A model generated the notes under the pieces. The model did not search any database. It saw only the letters and a list, made by a program, of their open reading frames with translations, and was not told the origin of the DNA. The translations under genes and the position numbers were made by a program. Shown piece after piece: positions 53,356 through 62,979 of a stretch of 64,000 bases of DNA. The stretch is from Candidatus Desulfovibrio kirbyi (GTDB taxonomy: Bacteria; Desulfobacterota; Desulfovibrionia; Desulfovibrionales; Desulfovibrionaceae). Each line of letters starts with the position of its first letter. The first letter of the stretch is position 1. Location of the stretch: NCBI GenBank assembly GCA_013374015.1, contig BLLL01000002.1, forward strand, positions 1 to 64,000. The letters run 5' to 3'.

Positions 53356-53383
53356 GCAGTTCCCTGTTTTTTTCCAAGATTTC

Positions 53384-53408
53384 TCCGGCAGGATTCTGCC
53401 CTGCCGGA
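53384..53408 (+). terminator. Hairpin after bamA
   Basis: A nine-base-pair stem (TCCGGCAGG with CCTGCCGGA) and seven-base loop, 29 bases past the bamA stop, followed by a modest T-rich stretch. Probable terminator of the lol-bam unit. Confidence 0.6.
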
Positions 53409-53546
53409 ACAGTTTGATTTGCGCAGACAGGCGGCGTAATCGCATTTTAAGCGCAACAACGTTGTTGCCCTTTGATGTGTTAGGAAGATAGCAAAAAATT
53501 AAAATTTTATTATTGTATAGGTGAAAGTCTCGCTAATATAAAGATG

Positions 53547-53573
53547 TTGACAAGTTTTGCCCATATGTACTAT
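53547..53573 (+). promoter_or_regulatory. Putative promoter of the leader-autotransporter unit
   Basis: A perfect TTGACA (53547-53552) and TACTAT (53568-53573) with a 15-base spacer, somewhat short. It lies 87 bases before the leader ATG in an AT-rich gap. The rest of 53356-53660 holds no gene that I can support. Confidence 0.45.
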
Positions 53574-53660
53574 GCAAGAAAAAAACTTTCTCATTCTAAT
53601 CATTCTGAAGCGGACGTTGCGTGAGGAAGGCTTTTTACTTAACCATCAGGAAGGTATATC

Positions 53661-53876
<216 letters not shown>

Positions 53877-53886
53877 AGGAACTGTC

Positions 53887-56800
53887 ATGTCTGTTCGCCC
53901 GCAGTTCACTTTTTGCCGGTTTTTGTCGTTGCTTGTCCTGGCCTTTGTATGCTACTGGACCAGCGCGGTTTACGCCGCTTCAGAATTTGGTCATTCTGAT
54001 GTACCTGATACAGGTATTGCTGCATCAGCAGACGGAAGCATTACCAGGTCAGCTTTTATTCTGGAAGGTGACGTTTGGGGAGGTTATTCGCAAGTTCTCA
54101 TAGGAGCAGGTAATGCTGCAACTACAGGGGCTTCTGTTACCTTGACGGGTGAATCTGTAATAACGGGTGACGTATTTGGTGGTTCTGCTCAGATAGGCAG
54201 GGAGGGGACAGTAACAGGCGACGCTACCCCGTCTATAGGTAATGCTGCATCAACAGGTGTTGTTACTTTAAGCAACTCTACAGTAACTGGTGGTACCTAC
54301 GGTTCATTTGCAGTTACTATTAAAGGTAATGCTACATCAACAGGTACGGTAACTGCTACTGATAGCAACGCAGGTAATGTTTCTGGTGCTATTTCATATA
54401 TCAGGTTTACGGGTACTCATAATACGAGTGACCTTATGACTGCATCAGCAACAGGGATAATTACTTTAGATAGTGTTGTAGTATCAGGCAGTAAGCTTGA
54501 TGGTAGTAGAGCATATGGCGGTGATATCAATACTGCGAATGGCACTGTTACAATAACTGATTCTACTGTAGGCGCAAGAATCAACGGCGCATATGCTTAT
54601 CTTGATAGTGGTGAGGGTATAACTAACGCAACGGGAACACTTTCTTTAGAAGGCAGCAGTGTAACAGATTCTGTTTATGGCGGTAAATCCTACATTTTTG
54701 ATACTGGAAAGGGTGACGCTACAGCTTCAGGTTCTGTCACTTTATCCGATAAGAGTAGTGTAACTGGGAATCTTTATGGTGGCTATGCAGATACTCTTGA
54801 CGGCAATGCCACAGCCTTTAACTCTACTGTCACCCTGTTGTCCGGTAGTACGATCACCGGCGATATCTACGGCGGCTATGCAATCACAGACACCGGCAAC
54901 GCCATATCCTCAGGCTCTGTCAGTCTGTCCGGCGGCAGTAGCGCTGAGGGTGATGTTTATGGCGCCTATGCAGATACTCTTGATGGTAATGCTACAGCCT
55001 CAGGCTCTGTCAGTCTGTCCGGCGGTAGCGCGGGTTGGGATGTTCGCGGCGCCTATGCAGAAACTGCTGACGGCAATGCCACAGCTTCAGGTTCTCTCAC
55101 TTTATCCGGTAGTAACATAGGAAATGATGGTTTCGGTGGTTGGGCAGAGACTACTACAGGAAATGCTACAGCTACTGGAAATAGTGTTGTTATCAGTGAT
55201 AGTAATGTAGGTCTAGATATCTTTGCGGCTGTTGCTCGAGTTCTTGATAATGGTAATGCCTCTGCTACTGATTCAACTCTTACTATATCAGGTTCTACGA
55301 TCAGACGTGATGTTTTTGGTGGTTGGTCATATACTCTTGACGGCACAGCCACAACCGACAGCAACCAGGTGACCATCAGCGACAGTACCGTGAGTGGCTA
55401 CGTCTATGGCGCTTATATCTACACCGGCACCGGCACAGCCGACAGCAACCAGGTGACCATCAGCGACAGTACCGTGAGCGCCAACGTCTATGGCGGTTAT
55501 ATCTACAGCGGCACCGGCACCGGCACAATCGATAACAACCAGGTGACCATCAGCGACAGTACCGTGAGCGGCTACGTCGTGGGCGGTTATATCTACAGCG
55601 GCACCGGCACCGGCACAGTCGACAGCAACCAGGTAACCATCAGCGACAGCACCGTGAGCGGCAACGTCTATGGCGGTTATAACAACACCGGCACCGGCAC
55701 AGCCAAGAACAACCAGGTGACCATCAGCGACAGTACCGTGAGCGGCCACGTCTTGGGCGGCCAAATCGACCTCAGTGACACCGGCACCGGCACAGTCGAT
55801 AACAACCAGGTGACCATCAGCGACAGTACCGTGAGCGGCTACGTCGTGGGCGGTTATATCTACAGCGGCACCGGCACAGTCAATAGCAACCAGGTGACCA
55901 TCAGCGACAGTAGTACCGTGAGTGGCAACGTCGTGGGCGGTTATCTCAGAGGCGGCACCGGCAGCACAGCCATTTACAATACCGTCACCCTGCGCGGCGC
56001 GGTAAACTTCAACTCTGCCGGGACCAGTGAACTCTACGGCGGTTACAGCGGAGTTACCGGCAATGACGTTTTCACCGGCAACACGCTGTACGTTGACAAC
56101 TACACGGGCAACGTCGGGGGCACCGGCACAACTACACTCGGCCGAATCGCCAACTTTGAATTTTTTAACTTCACTATTCCGACTTCTGTCAAGGATGGAG
56201 ATACAATAATAAAGACAACCACTTTGATACTCGGAGACGGGAAAAACCCCAGTCAGGTAGGGAGTATTCAATATTCAGGCGCTACCGCTCCAGGTTTGAA
56301 AGAAGGAGAAGTTATTAATCTGATTGAAAGTGAGAGTGCCTTGAATTCTCTTGGCTCTCCTGCTGTGTCAGGTGTTGACTTCACAAGTACCAGCGTAGCA
56401 GTCAGATGGGGTTCGCTGTTTGAGCAGATAATGGTGTCAGCATTGGAAGACAACAAAATTATTGTTACTGCAGGGGATGATGGTAGAGATCTTCCACCAG
56501 TTCCCAGCCCTGATCCTGAACCGGTGAAGCCCAGGGTGGCTTCTGATGTCACAGCAGAGAAGAGCTACGGTATCGGTTACATGGTGCAACATGCAGAAAA
56601 TGAAGATGCCATACATGCAGACGGTTCTGTTACGTTGGCAGATGGCAGCACAACACCTGGCGATGTATATGGAGGTTATGCCCAGACGGATACAGGTAAG
56701 GCCACCACTACTGATGGCTCAGTTAAATTGGAAAATGGCAGCAAGGTAACTAACGACGTATATGGTGGTTCTGCACAAGTACAAGCTGCAGGTGATGCTG

Positions 56801-58668
56801 CATCTACAAGTTCTGTTACTATAAAAGATAAGAGTTCAGTAACTGGTGATGTTTATGGTTCTTTTGCGTTTACTCTAAGAGGGAAAGCTACAGCGACGGG
56901 TACAGTAACTGTAATTAACAGTAAAGTTGATTCAGTCTATGGTGCTGTTGCAGAGTCCAACTCTACAAGTATCGCTACCGGCAAAGTAACTATTAGTGAC
57001 AGTTCAGTAGCCAGTGATGTTTATGGTGGCTATGCAGATACTCTTGCCGGCACAGCCACAGCCGATAACAACCAGGTGACCATCAGCGACAGTACCTTGA
57101 GCGGCAAGGTCTATGGCGGTTATATCTTCAGCGACACCGGCACCGGCACAGCCAACAACAATACCGTCACCCTGCGCGGCGCGGTAAACTTCACCGGGAC
57201 CAGAGAACTCTACGGCGGTTACAGCGAAGTTACCGGCAAAGACGTCTTCACCGGCAACACGCTGAACGTTGACAACTACACCGGCACAGCTACATTCGAC
57301 AAAATCGCCAACTTTGAATTTTTTAACTTCACTATTCCGACTTCGAGTAAAGATAGTGATGCAATACTGCAAACTGATCACCTGGTTCTTGGTGATGGGG
57401 CAGATAAACCAAGTACTGTGGGAACTGTACAGTTTTCTGGTGCTTCTGCTCCTGATTTGAAAATAGAAGATAAAATAATTCTTATTGATAGCAAGGAAAC
57501 AGTAAATTCTTCTGGTGAGAAAGCTAATGATGGGGTTGACTTCAAAGGTAGCGACTTGACAGTCAAATGGGGTTCGATGTTTGAACAGCTGTTTACGTCT
57601 TCATTAGATGGCGATGATATTATTCTAGTCGCAAAGACTGCTGGTGACTCTTCTACACCAGGTCCCGAAGTACCACCAGAGGATGGTGGTATTATCGGTG
57701 GAGGAGGTGGCAGTCCCGGTCCTGTAAAGTTGAAAGATGGTTCCAGGTCTCTTGCAGAAGCTTCTTTCATGGGATTTGCTCTGGTCAATCAGGGTGCAGA
57801 CCTTGTTGCGGGGCAGGCAATGGAGAACGCAACACAAGGGGCTGAAGGTTTTTCGCCTTTTGCGGCAGTAGTTGCCGGTACTTCCAGATATAGTGCCGGA
57901 TCTGATTCCCATACTGATGTTTCCGGATATTCTATGGCAGTAGGTCTTGCCTATTCTGCTGAAGTTAACGACATAATAGATCGTATAACCCTTGGCGCTT
58001 TCTTTGAGCATGGGGCAGGTAACTATCACACCGGCAACGATTTTGCCAGTGGTCATGGCGATACCCAGTATACTGGCGGAGGTATTCTGGGACAGGTTTC
58101 TTTTGAAGACACCGGCCATGGTCATTTTTATGCGCAGGCTGCAATTCGCGCAGGTGGAGTTACCAGTGACTTTTCAACATCTGACTTGCAGGCTTCCGGT
58201 ATAAATGCCGGTTATGATGCAACAAAAGCATATCGGTCTTTGTATGCAGGCATCGGTTATGTCTGGAATGTAATGTCTGATGCCAGGCTTGACACATATG
58301 CCAAGTATTTCCTGACCCAAATGGACGGAGATAGTGTAAGAATCACAACGGGAGAACCTGTTGAGTTTGAAACGGTTACTTCACGTCGTTTGCGTTTGGG
58401 GACACGGTTTACTTATGCAATCAATGAGTACGTTTCCCCGTACATTGGAGTTGGTTACGAACGCGAGTTTGACGGGCAGGTAAATGCTTCAACTTACGGT
58501 TACGATTTGGATGCACCAAGTCTTCGTGGAGACACTGGCCTTGGCGAAATCGGTTTAACAATAACACCAACTGAAGGCAAAGCGTTTTCTCTTAACGTGG
58601 GTCTTCAGGGATTCACGGGTGTGAGGGAAGGCTGGCAAGGCAGCCTGCAGATGAAATACGAGTTCTAG
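53887..58668 (+). CDS. Type V autotransporter with repetitive passenger
   Basis: A 1593-residue surface protein. ATG 53887 has a GAAGGAA site and begins a signal peptide (cleavage after AVYA, near residue 30). The passenger is Gly/Ser/Thr-rich and built from repeats of about 27 residues, with VTISDSTVSGxVxGGY as the core, suited to a beta-helix. Two long modules are duplicated (GRIANFEFFNFTIPTS and DKIANFEFFNFTIPTS segments, each ending near a Pro-rich linker). The last 270 residues form a beta-barrel ending in KYEF. Its expression is likely controlled by the CA repeat. Adhesin or host-interaction function is inference. Confidence 0.93.
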   Translation: MSVRPQFTFCRFLSLLVLAFVCYWTSAVYAASEFGHSDVPDTGIAASADGSITRSAFILEGDVWGGYSQVLIGAGNAATTGASVTLTGESVITGDVFGGSAQIGREGTVTGDATPSIGNAASTGVVTLSNSTVTGGTYGSFAVTIKGNATSTGTVTATDSNAGNVSGAISYIRFTGTHNTSDLMTASATGIITLDSVVVSGSKLDGSRAYGGDINTANGTVTITDSTVGARINGAYAYLDSGEGITNATGTLSLEGSSVTDSVYGGKSYIFDTGKGDATASGSVTLSDKSSVTGNLYGGYADTLDGNATAFNSTVTLLSGSTITGDIYGGYAITDTGNAISSGSVSLSGGSSAEGDVYGAYADTLDGNATASGSVSLSGGSAGWDVRGAYAETADGNATASGSLTLSGSNIGNDGFGGWAETTTGNATATGNSVVISDSNVGLDIFAAVARVLDNGNASATDSTLTISGSTIRRDVFGGWSYTLDGTATTDSNQVTISDSTVSGYVYGAYIYTGTGTADSNQVTISDSTVSANVYGGYIYSGTGTGTIDNNQVTISDSTVSGYVVGGYIYSGTGTGTVDSNQVTISDSTVSGNVYGGYNNTGTGTAKNNQVTISDSTVSGHVLGGQIDLSDTGTGTVDNNQVTISDSTVSGYVVGGYIYSGTGTVNSNQVTISDSSTVSGNVVGGYLRGGTGSTAIYNTVTLRGAVNFNSAGTSELYGGYSGVTGNDVFTGNTLYVDNYTGNVGGTGTTTLGRIANFEFFNFTIPTSVKDGDTIIKTTTLILGDGKNPSQVGSIQYSGATAPGLKEGEVINLIESESALNSLGSPAVSGVDFTSTSVAVRWGSLFEQIMVSALEDNKIIVTAGDDGRDLPPVPSPDPEPVKPRVASDVTAEKSYGIGYMVQHAENEDAIHADGSVTLADGSTTPGDVYGGYAQTDTGKATTTDGSVKLENGSKVTNDVYGGSAQVQAAGDAASTSSVTIKDKSSVTGDVYGSFAFTLRGKATATGTVTVINSKVDSVYGAVAESNSTSIATGKVTISDSSVASDVYGGYADTLAGTATADNNQVTISDSTLSGKVYGGYIFSDTGTGTANNNTVTLRGAVNFTGTRELYGGYSEVTGKDVFTGNTLNVDNYTGTATFDKIANFEFFNFTIPTSSKDSDAILQTDHLVLGDGADKPSTVGTVQFSGASAPDLKIEDKIILIDSKETVNSSGEKANDGVDFKGSDLTVKWGSMFEQLFTSSLDGDDIILVAKTAGDSSTPGPEVPPEDGGIIGGGGGSPGPVKLKDGSRSLAEASFMGFALVNQGADLVAGQAMENATQGAEGFSPFAAVVAGTSRYSAGSDSHTDVSGYSMAVGLAYSAEVNDIIDRITLGAFFEHGAGNYHTGNDFASGHGDTQYTGGGILGQVSFEDTGHGHFYAQAAIRAGGVTSDFSTSDLQASGINAGYDATKAYRSLYAGIGYVWNVMSDARLDTYAKYFLTQMDGDSVRITTGEPVEFETVTSRRLRLGTRFTYAINEYVSPYIGVGYEREFDGQVNASTYGYDLDAPSLRGDTGLGEIGLTITPTEGKAFSLNVGLQGFTGVREGWQGSLQMKYEF
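55357..55940 (+). repeat. Tandem DNA repeats in the autotransporter passenger
   Basis: Seven imperfect units of about 78-99 bases (core GTGACCATCAGCGACAG) encode successive passenger turns; an eighth unit is at about 57060. They are GC-rich and codon-uniform, unlike the AT-rich flanks, which suggests recent amplification or gene conversion. Confidence 0.85.
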
Positions 58669-58835
58669 CATCAGTTTGCCGTGATGCCACGTTGGGTTGG
58701 GTTTTTTGCTCCGGTCATGTGCCGTAAGGAGTACACTCCCGTTGCAAAAAACCAAAACTTTGTCATTGCAAAAGTGAATGTCTCGGGCATCAGAGGAACT
58801 TGCGGATTTCCCTCTGATAACGTACATTGCCCTTT

Positions 58836-59687
58836 ATGCAAAATCAGGACACACAGCATATTCTCGTGGTGTACAAGGCGCGCCATGAGACCGCGTTTCT
58901 TCTTGCTTCAAAAATAGTGTCATTTTTACGCGAAAATGGACATACGTCCACGTTGCTCAGCGCCGAAGACGATGATCCGGCTTACGATGACGCAACGCTT
59001 GTGGTTGTTCTGGGCGGCGACGGCACCATATTGGGCGTGGCGCGGCGCCTTGCGGGGCGCAAGGCGCCCTTGCTGGGCATAAATTTTGGTAGGGTGGGCT
59101 TTCTCGCAGACGCGCAGCCGGACGCCTGGCAGGAAAAAATAACAGAATTTTTATCCGGCCTGTCCGCTGTGCGCTCAACCACCGCGCTGCGTTGGCGTGT
59201 CAAACGCGCCGGTGCGGCGTTTGCCGAAGGCACGGCAATAAATGAAGTGGTGTTGAGCAGAGGGGCGCTTTCGCGGCTTGTCTGTATCGCCATGATTGTC
59301 AACGGACAACAGATGGGCACGGTATGCGGCGATGGCGTGATTCTGTCAACGCCTCTTGGAAGTACGGCATACTGTGTTGCCGCCGGCGGATCATTGCTGT
59401 ATCCAGGTCTTGAAGCGTTGCAGTTTACCCCAATCTGCCCTTTCATGCACACAATCCCCTCCATGGTCTTCCCGTGTGACACAGCCTTTGTCTTGCGGGT
59501 ATTGCAGGGATCAACGGAATGCTATCTCACAGTTGACGGACAAAACGGCTACCATCTGCAACGTGATGATGTTGTTGAAGTAAATCCTCTGTCGGACGCC
59601 TTTCGTTTCTTATGCAGCAAAACAGCTTTTATTGAGCGTTTGCAGAGCCGATGGTTTGCGACAAACACTTCTGAATGCTATTATTGA
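58836..59687 (+). CDS. nadK: NAD kinase
   Basis: A 283-residue enzyme that phosphorylates NAD to NADP. The GGDGT motif is at residues 60-64; the NE/D box (AINEVVLSRG), GDGVILSTPLGSTAY and DGQNGYHL are present. ATG 58836 is preferred (no strong ribosome-binding site seen). Complete length. It lies 18 bases before gatB and may share its transcript. Confidence 0.93.
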   Translation: MQNQDTQHILVVYKARHETAFLLASKIVSFLRENGHTSTLLSAEDDDPAYDDATLVVVLGGDGTILGVARRLAGRKAPLLGINFGRVGFLADAQPDAWQEKITEFLSGLSAVRSTTALRWRVKRAGAAFAEGTAINEVVLSRGALSRLVCIAMIVNGQQMGTVCGDGVILSTPLGSTAYCVAAGGSLLYPGLEALQFTPICPFMHTIPSMVFPCDTAFVLRVLQGSTECYLTVDGQNGYHLQRDDVVEVNPLSDAFRFLCSKTAFIERLQSRWFATNTSECYY

Positions 59688-59705
59688 TTTTTTACGGAGA
59701 ATCTC

Positions 59706-61151
59706 ATGGCCGCGTATGAAGCAGTTATCGGTTTGGAAGTGCACGTGCGGCTTGCCACGCACTCCAAGCTTTTTTGTTCCTGTCCCACAACCTTTGGGCA
59801 GCCGCCGAACACCAATGTGTGCGAAGTCTGCGCCGGCATGCCGGGCGCTCTGCCGACGCTCAACAGGCAGGCTGTCCGTTTTGCGGCGCTTGTGGGGCTG
59901 GCCACCGGGTGCGTTGTCAACACGCGCTCGCTTTTTGCCAGAAAAAATTATTTTTATCCCGATCTGCCTGCAGGCTATCAGATTTCACAGTTTGAACTGC
60001 CTGTTTGCGAACAGGGGCATCTGGACATCCGGAAGCCTGACGGCAGGGAAACAAAGCGTATCGGAATCACCCGCATACATATGGAAAATGACGCCGGTAA
60101 AAATATCCATGCCCAGGACAAAAACGTCAGTTATGTAGACCTGAACCGCGCGGGCACGCCGCTTGTGGAAATAGTTTCGGAGCCGGACATGCGGTCGGCG
60201 GCCGAGGCTGTTGCGTATCTCAAGGCGCTGTATGGCATTGTGACCTATCTTGGGGTATGTGACGGCAATATGGAGGAGGGGAGCTTTCGCTGTGACGCGA
60301 ATGTTTCCATAAGGCCGGCGGGTAGCGCGGCATTCGGCACGCGCACGGAAACAAAAAATCTCAATTCTTTTCGCAACGTGCAGCGCGCCATTGAATACGA
60401 GATTGCCCGCCAGCAGGACAGGCTGGACGATGAGAACAGCATTGTGCAGGAAACGCGGCTTTATGACGCGGTGAAAAACTGCACAGTGTCCATGCGAAGC
60501 AAGGAAGACTCCCACGATTACCGCTATTTTCCCGACCCGGACCTCTTGCCCGTGGAAATCAGCGAAAAGGAACTCTCACAGTGGCGCGCCGCCTTGCCCG
60601 AACTGCCGCATGCGCGTCTTGCCCGTTTTGTAGAACTGACAGGTTTGCCTGAAGCGGACCTGGAAATTCTGGCACAGCGGCCTTCCATAGCGGATTTTTT
60701 TGAAGTAGCCGCCGCAAAAGCCGATCCACGCAAGGTTGCCAACTATATGCTGGGACCTCTACTGCGCGCGCACAATGCGCAGTTTGCCGGAATACCTGAG
60801 CCGTCACAATGGGCAATGAAGCCGGAAGCGTTGGCCGAACTTGTGCGTATTGTGGACAAGGGCGTAATCAGCGCGAAAATCGCCAATGACATTTTTGCCG
60901 ATCTTTTTATGTCCGGCGCTATGCCGGAGGCCTGGGTCACGGAAAAAGGCCTTGGGCAAATTTCTGATCCTTCGGCTCTGGAAGATGCTGTAGATGCGGT
61001 GATTGCCGCAAATCCGGCTGAAGTTGCCGCATACAGGAGCGGAAAAACAAAATTGTTGAGCTTTTTTGTGGGACAGGTGATGCGCGCTACAAAGGGCAAG
61101 GCAAATCCGGCTCTTGTCAATGATTTTTTGAGCAAAAAATTGGCCGGATAA
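59706..61151 (+). CDS. gatB: Aspartyl/glutamyl-tRNA amidotransferase subunit B
   Basis: A 481-residue tRNA-binding kinase-like subunit of GatCAB, which converts Glu-tRNA-Gln and/or Asp-tRNA-Asn to the correct amides. Signature blocks: [18 protein letters not shown], the zinc cysteines of this region, and [18 protein letters not shown]. The C-terminal YqeY-like domain ([20 protein letters not shown]) is intact. An AC-GGAGA site precedes ATG. Confidence 0.96.
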   Translation: MAAYEAVIGLEVHVRLATHSKLFCSCPTTFGQPPNTNVCEVCAGMPGALPTLNRQAVRFAALVGLATGCVVNTRSLFARKNYFYPDLPAGYQISQFELPVCEQGHLDIRKPDGRETKRIGITRIHMENDAGKNIHAQDKNVSYVDLNRAGTPLVEIVSEPDMRSAAEAVAYLKALYGIVTYLGVCDGNMEEGSFRCDANVSIRPAGSAAFGTRTETKNLNSFRNVQRAIEYEIARQQDRLDDENSIVQETRLYDAVKNCTVSMRSKEDSHDYRYFPDPDLLPVEISEKELSQWRAALPELPHARLARFVELTGLPEADLEILAQRPSIADFFEVAAAKADPRKVANYMLGPLLRAHNAQFAGIPEPSQWAMKPEALAELVRIVDKGVISAKIANDIFADLFMSGAMPEAWVTEKGLGQISDPSALEDAVDAVIAANPAEVAAYRSGKTKLLSFFVGQVMRATKGKANPALVNDFLSKKLAG

Positions 61152-61159
61152 GCGCAGCC

Positions 61160-61936
61160 TCAGCCAGCCCCTCCAAGGCGTTGCAACAGTACCCGCTTGA
61201 CAGCCGCATACGAAGAATTGTCCGGCAGCGCCTGCAAGATGCGCTGCGCGTGTCCGTCCGCGACAAATTTTTGCCGGCTGCTGGCAAAGTTCATGTCTGC
61301 AAACCATGAGCCGATCAGCACGCGAAAGTCATTGACGCTGCGCAGATCGCCGTACTCCGCCACACATCCTTCAAGCGCTGCTTGAAGAACAGCCGTGCTG
61401 AACAGTTTTTCGTCGTCCGGCAGCGACATGACAACGGTAGGGCTGTACGGGCCGGGTTTGCTCAAATGTTCGTCCATCACGCGCAGAATATCCAGCTTGT
61501 CCGCATCACGCACAACGTGCGTGATCAGGGCAAGATGTTCAGGGAGATGCGCCGGCAGCCTGAAACGGTTGTGCAGCCCCACAGTGACCATAACCGTATG
61601 GCGGACAGAACGGGGTTCCTTGTTCAACGCGCCTTCCCGTTTGAGAATTTTTATGCCCAGCAACCCGTGGTTGCAGGATTCCCGATCCCGAAAGGTATGG
61701 TAGTTGCGGTACTGTTCAAAGCGCGCCACGTCATGGTACAATGCCGCCAGCAGGGAGATTCTGTCCAGCGGTCGGGCAAAGTGTTCGCTTGCCACAATGT
61801 GGCGGGCGTTCGCCAGCACGTTCAGGCTGTGCTGAAATTTCAGATCAAGCGGTGCCGGGTCCTGGCGTTCTTTGACGCGCTCCCGCGCGGCATAGTTCGC
61901 GAACCAGCGCTCGTGCGTGCGTATGTCCGGAGTCAT
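61160..61936 (-). CDS. HD domain phosphohydrolase
   Basis: A 258-residue protein with the HD metal-binding set: H36 (FQHSLNV), H68-D69 (ALYHDVARF), and a later Asp in VVRDADKLDI. Members hydrolyse nucleotides or cyclic dinucleotides; the substrate is unknown. Convergent with gatB (8-base gap) and close to the IS remnant. Confidence 0.85.
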   Translation of the reverse strand: MTPDIRTHERWFANYAARERVKERQDPAPLDLKFQHSLNVLANARHIVASEHFARPLDRISLLAALYHDVARFEQYRNYHTFRDRESCNHGLLGIKILKREGALNKEPRSVRHTVMVTVGLHNRFRLPAHLPEHLALITHVVRDADKLDILRVMDEHLSKPGPYSPTVVMSLPDDEKLFSTAVLQAALEGCVAEYGDLRSVNDFRVLIGSWFADMNFASSRQKFVADGHAQRILQALPDNSSYAAVKRVLLQRLGGAG

Positions 61937-61946
61937 GCACGGGATT

Positions 61947-62163
61947 TTACGCTATAAACGCAAATACTGCCACATTCTCGTCCAATTCGACGACAACCGC
62001 CTGACGAGGTTCCGGTTTTTCATAAATCTTTTCCGCGAAAAGTCTCACCCAACGCACTACGGCCGGTGTCGAAACTTTGAGTGTTCGAGCGATGCTGTTC
62101 AGTGAAAGCCCCAGTGTGTACAACAGAACCGCAGTAGCTTTTTCACTTGTTAATACTCTCAAA
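61947..62163 (-). mobile_element. IS1-family element remnant (transposase N-terminus)
   Basis: On the minus strand an HTH segment reads MRVLTSEKATAVLLY, then LSLNSIARTLKVSTPAVVRW, and continues to VVVELDE. Here an extra A shifts the frame; the alternative frame reads DEMWQYL, the catalytic DEMW block of IS1-family transposases. The rest is missing. The terminal 17-mer at 62147-62163 equals the ends of the MITE-like element at 48349-48563. No gene other than this fragment occupies 61937-62253. Confidence 0.78.
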
Positions 62164-62253
62164 TTTTACTATACATGCTCCGCAACATACTATCTAAAGG
62201 GTGTCAGAACAGATTTTTTGTCGGAACAGCCTTGGGCAGCGGTGCAATTTTTC

Positions 62254-62535
62254 TTATCCCTTTGAAGATTTCAGATAGTTTTTCAGTGAAGAAACGCCGC
62301 AGGAATGCAGCAAATGCAGGGGGATATTGTGTGTGTTGGCAAACTGCACCGCCTTGCGTTTGGCCTCATGGGACACTTTGTTGGTAAAGACAATCAGGGC
62401 GTCCGGATGCCCCAGCTTGTCGTTAAAGTTGCATTCGTTGCGGCTCAGGCATTTGAGGCTGTGACCGCCCAGTCTGGCTGCCGCGATATAATTGGGTTTC
62501 AGCCTGTCTATTCCACCAATAAGAACAAATGACAT
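62254..62535 (-). CDS. DUF2325 family protein
   Basis: A 93-residue protein matching DUF2325: MSFVLIGGIDRLKPNY at the start, ALIVFTNKVSHEAKRKAVQFA in the middle, and an HSCGVSSLKNYL end with a conserved cysteine. The fold is Rossmann-like. A strong AGGAGG site precedes ATG 62535. The promoter upstream has a Fur-like palindrome between the -35 and -10, suggesting iron-controlled expression. Confidence 0.82.
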   Translation of the reverse strand: MSFVLIGGIDRLKPNYIAAARLGGHSLKCLSRNECNFNDKLGHPDALIVFTNKVSHEAKRKAVQFANTHNIPLHLLHSCGVSSLKNYLKSSKG

Positions 62536-62593
62536 GGTTTCCTCCTGGTTGTTGGCGGCGGCAAACACGCCGGAATATTTCGTGTAGGGCCGC

Positions 62594-62622
62594 ACTATAT
62601 TGAAAATGAATTTCAATGTCAA
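62594..62622 (-). promoter_or_regulatory. Promoter with Fur-like palindrome in the spacer
   Basis: On the minus strand: TTGACA (62617-62622), a 17-base palindromic spacer TTGAAATTCATTTTCAA, then TATAGT (62594-62599). The palindrome resembles a 7-1-7 Fur box and occupies the spacer exactly, which would block RNA polymerase when Fur is bound. Confidence 0.7.
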
Positions 62623-62643
62623 CAAAAGAAAATTTTTCTATTG

Positions 62644-62799
62644 TCAAATGACTATGAATAACACCCTGAATTGAAAGGGATTGAGACTCCGCTTGCTTAC
62701 GCAAGCCAGCCAACATCCGGCGCAGGCTTTGCCGTTGCACACGGGGCAGACATTGCAGCGTGTAATGCGTTTACGCGCTCTGCTTTTATATTCCAGCAT
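62644..62799 (-). pseudogene. N-terminal remnant of an FMN alpha-hydroxy-acid dehydrogenase
   Basis: A 51-codon frame starts with MLEYKSRARKRITRCNVCPV and continues CNGKACAG. The Cys pattern C-x2-CPxCxGxxCAG is the characteristic beginning of a Desulfovibrio-type FMN-dependent alpha-hydroxy-acid oxidoreductase. After CAG the similarity stops and unrelated codons follow to TGA. Only the 5' end of the gene is left. It lies upstream of the Fur-type promoter. Confidence 0.6.
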
Positions 62800-62910
62800 G
62801 ACATCCCACTGTTTTTTGTAATATTAACATAATAAACAGCCGGTTGCGAATGGTAAACTGTGCCATAGCAGTCTTATGTGGTGTTCAGGCAATTTTTTTC
62901 ATGGAACCGC

Positions 62911-62939
62911 TTGACACTTTTTTTGTATTAGGCCATAAG
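62911..62939 (+). promoter_or_regulatory. mraZ promoter
   Basis: TTGACA (62911-62916), 17-base spacer, CATAAG (62934-62939), 41 bases before the mraZ GTG. The MraZ-type boxes begin at the -10. Confidence 0.65.
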
Positions 62940-62973
62940 TGGAAAAAAGTGGGAAAAAAATATAAAAAAGTGG
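62939..62973 (+). promoter_or_regulatory. MraZ-type operator repeats
   Basis: GTGG-type boxes begin at 62939, 62949 and 62970, spaced 10 and 21 bases (helical-turn periods) with A-rich spacers. MraZ is known to bind TGGGN direct repeats at this position and repress its own operon. Confidence 0.65.
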
Positions 62974-62979
62974 TAAATT

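Noticed and set aside
55357..55940. CRISPR array
   Set aside because: The repeats are in frame, continuous and protein-coding, without unique spacers.
55327..56271. Long minus-strand open frame opposite the autotransporter repeats
   Set aside because: Mirror of the repeat coding strand with biased codons; no start signal and repetitive Ala/Val/Gly composition.
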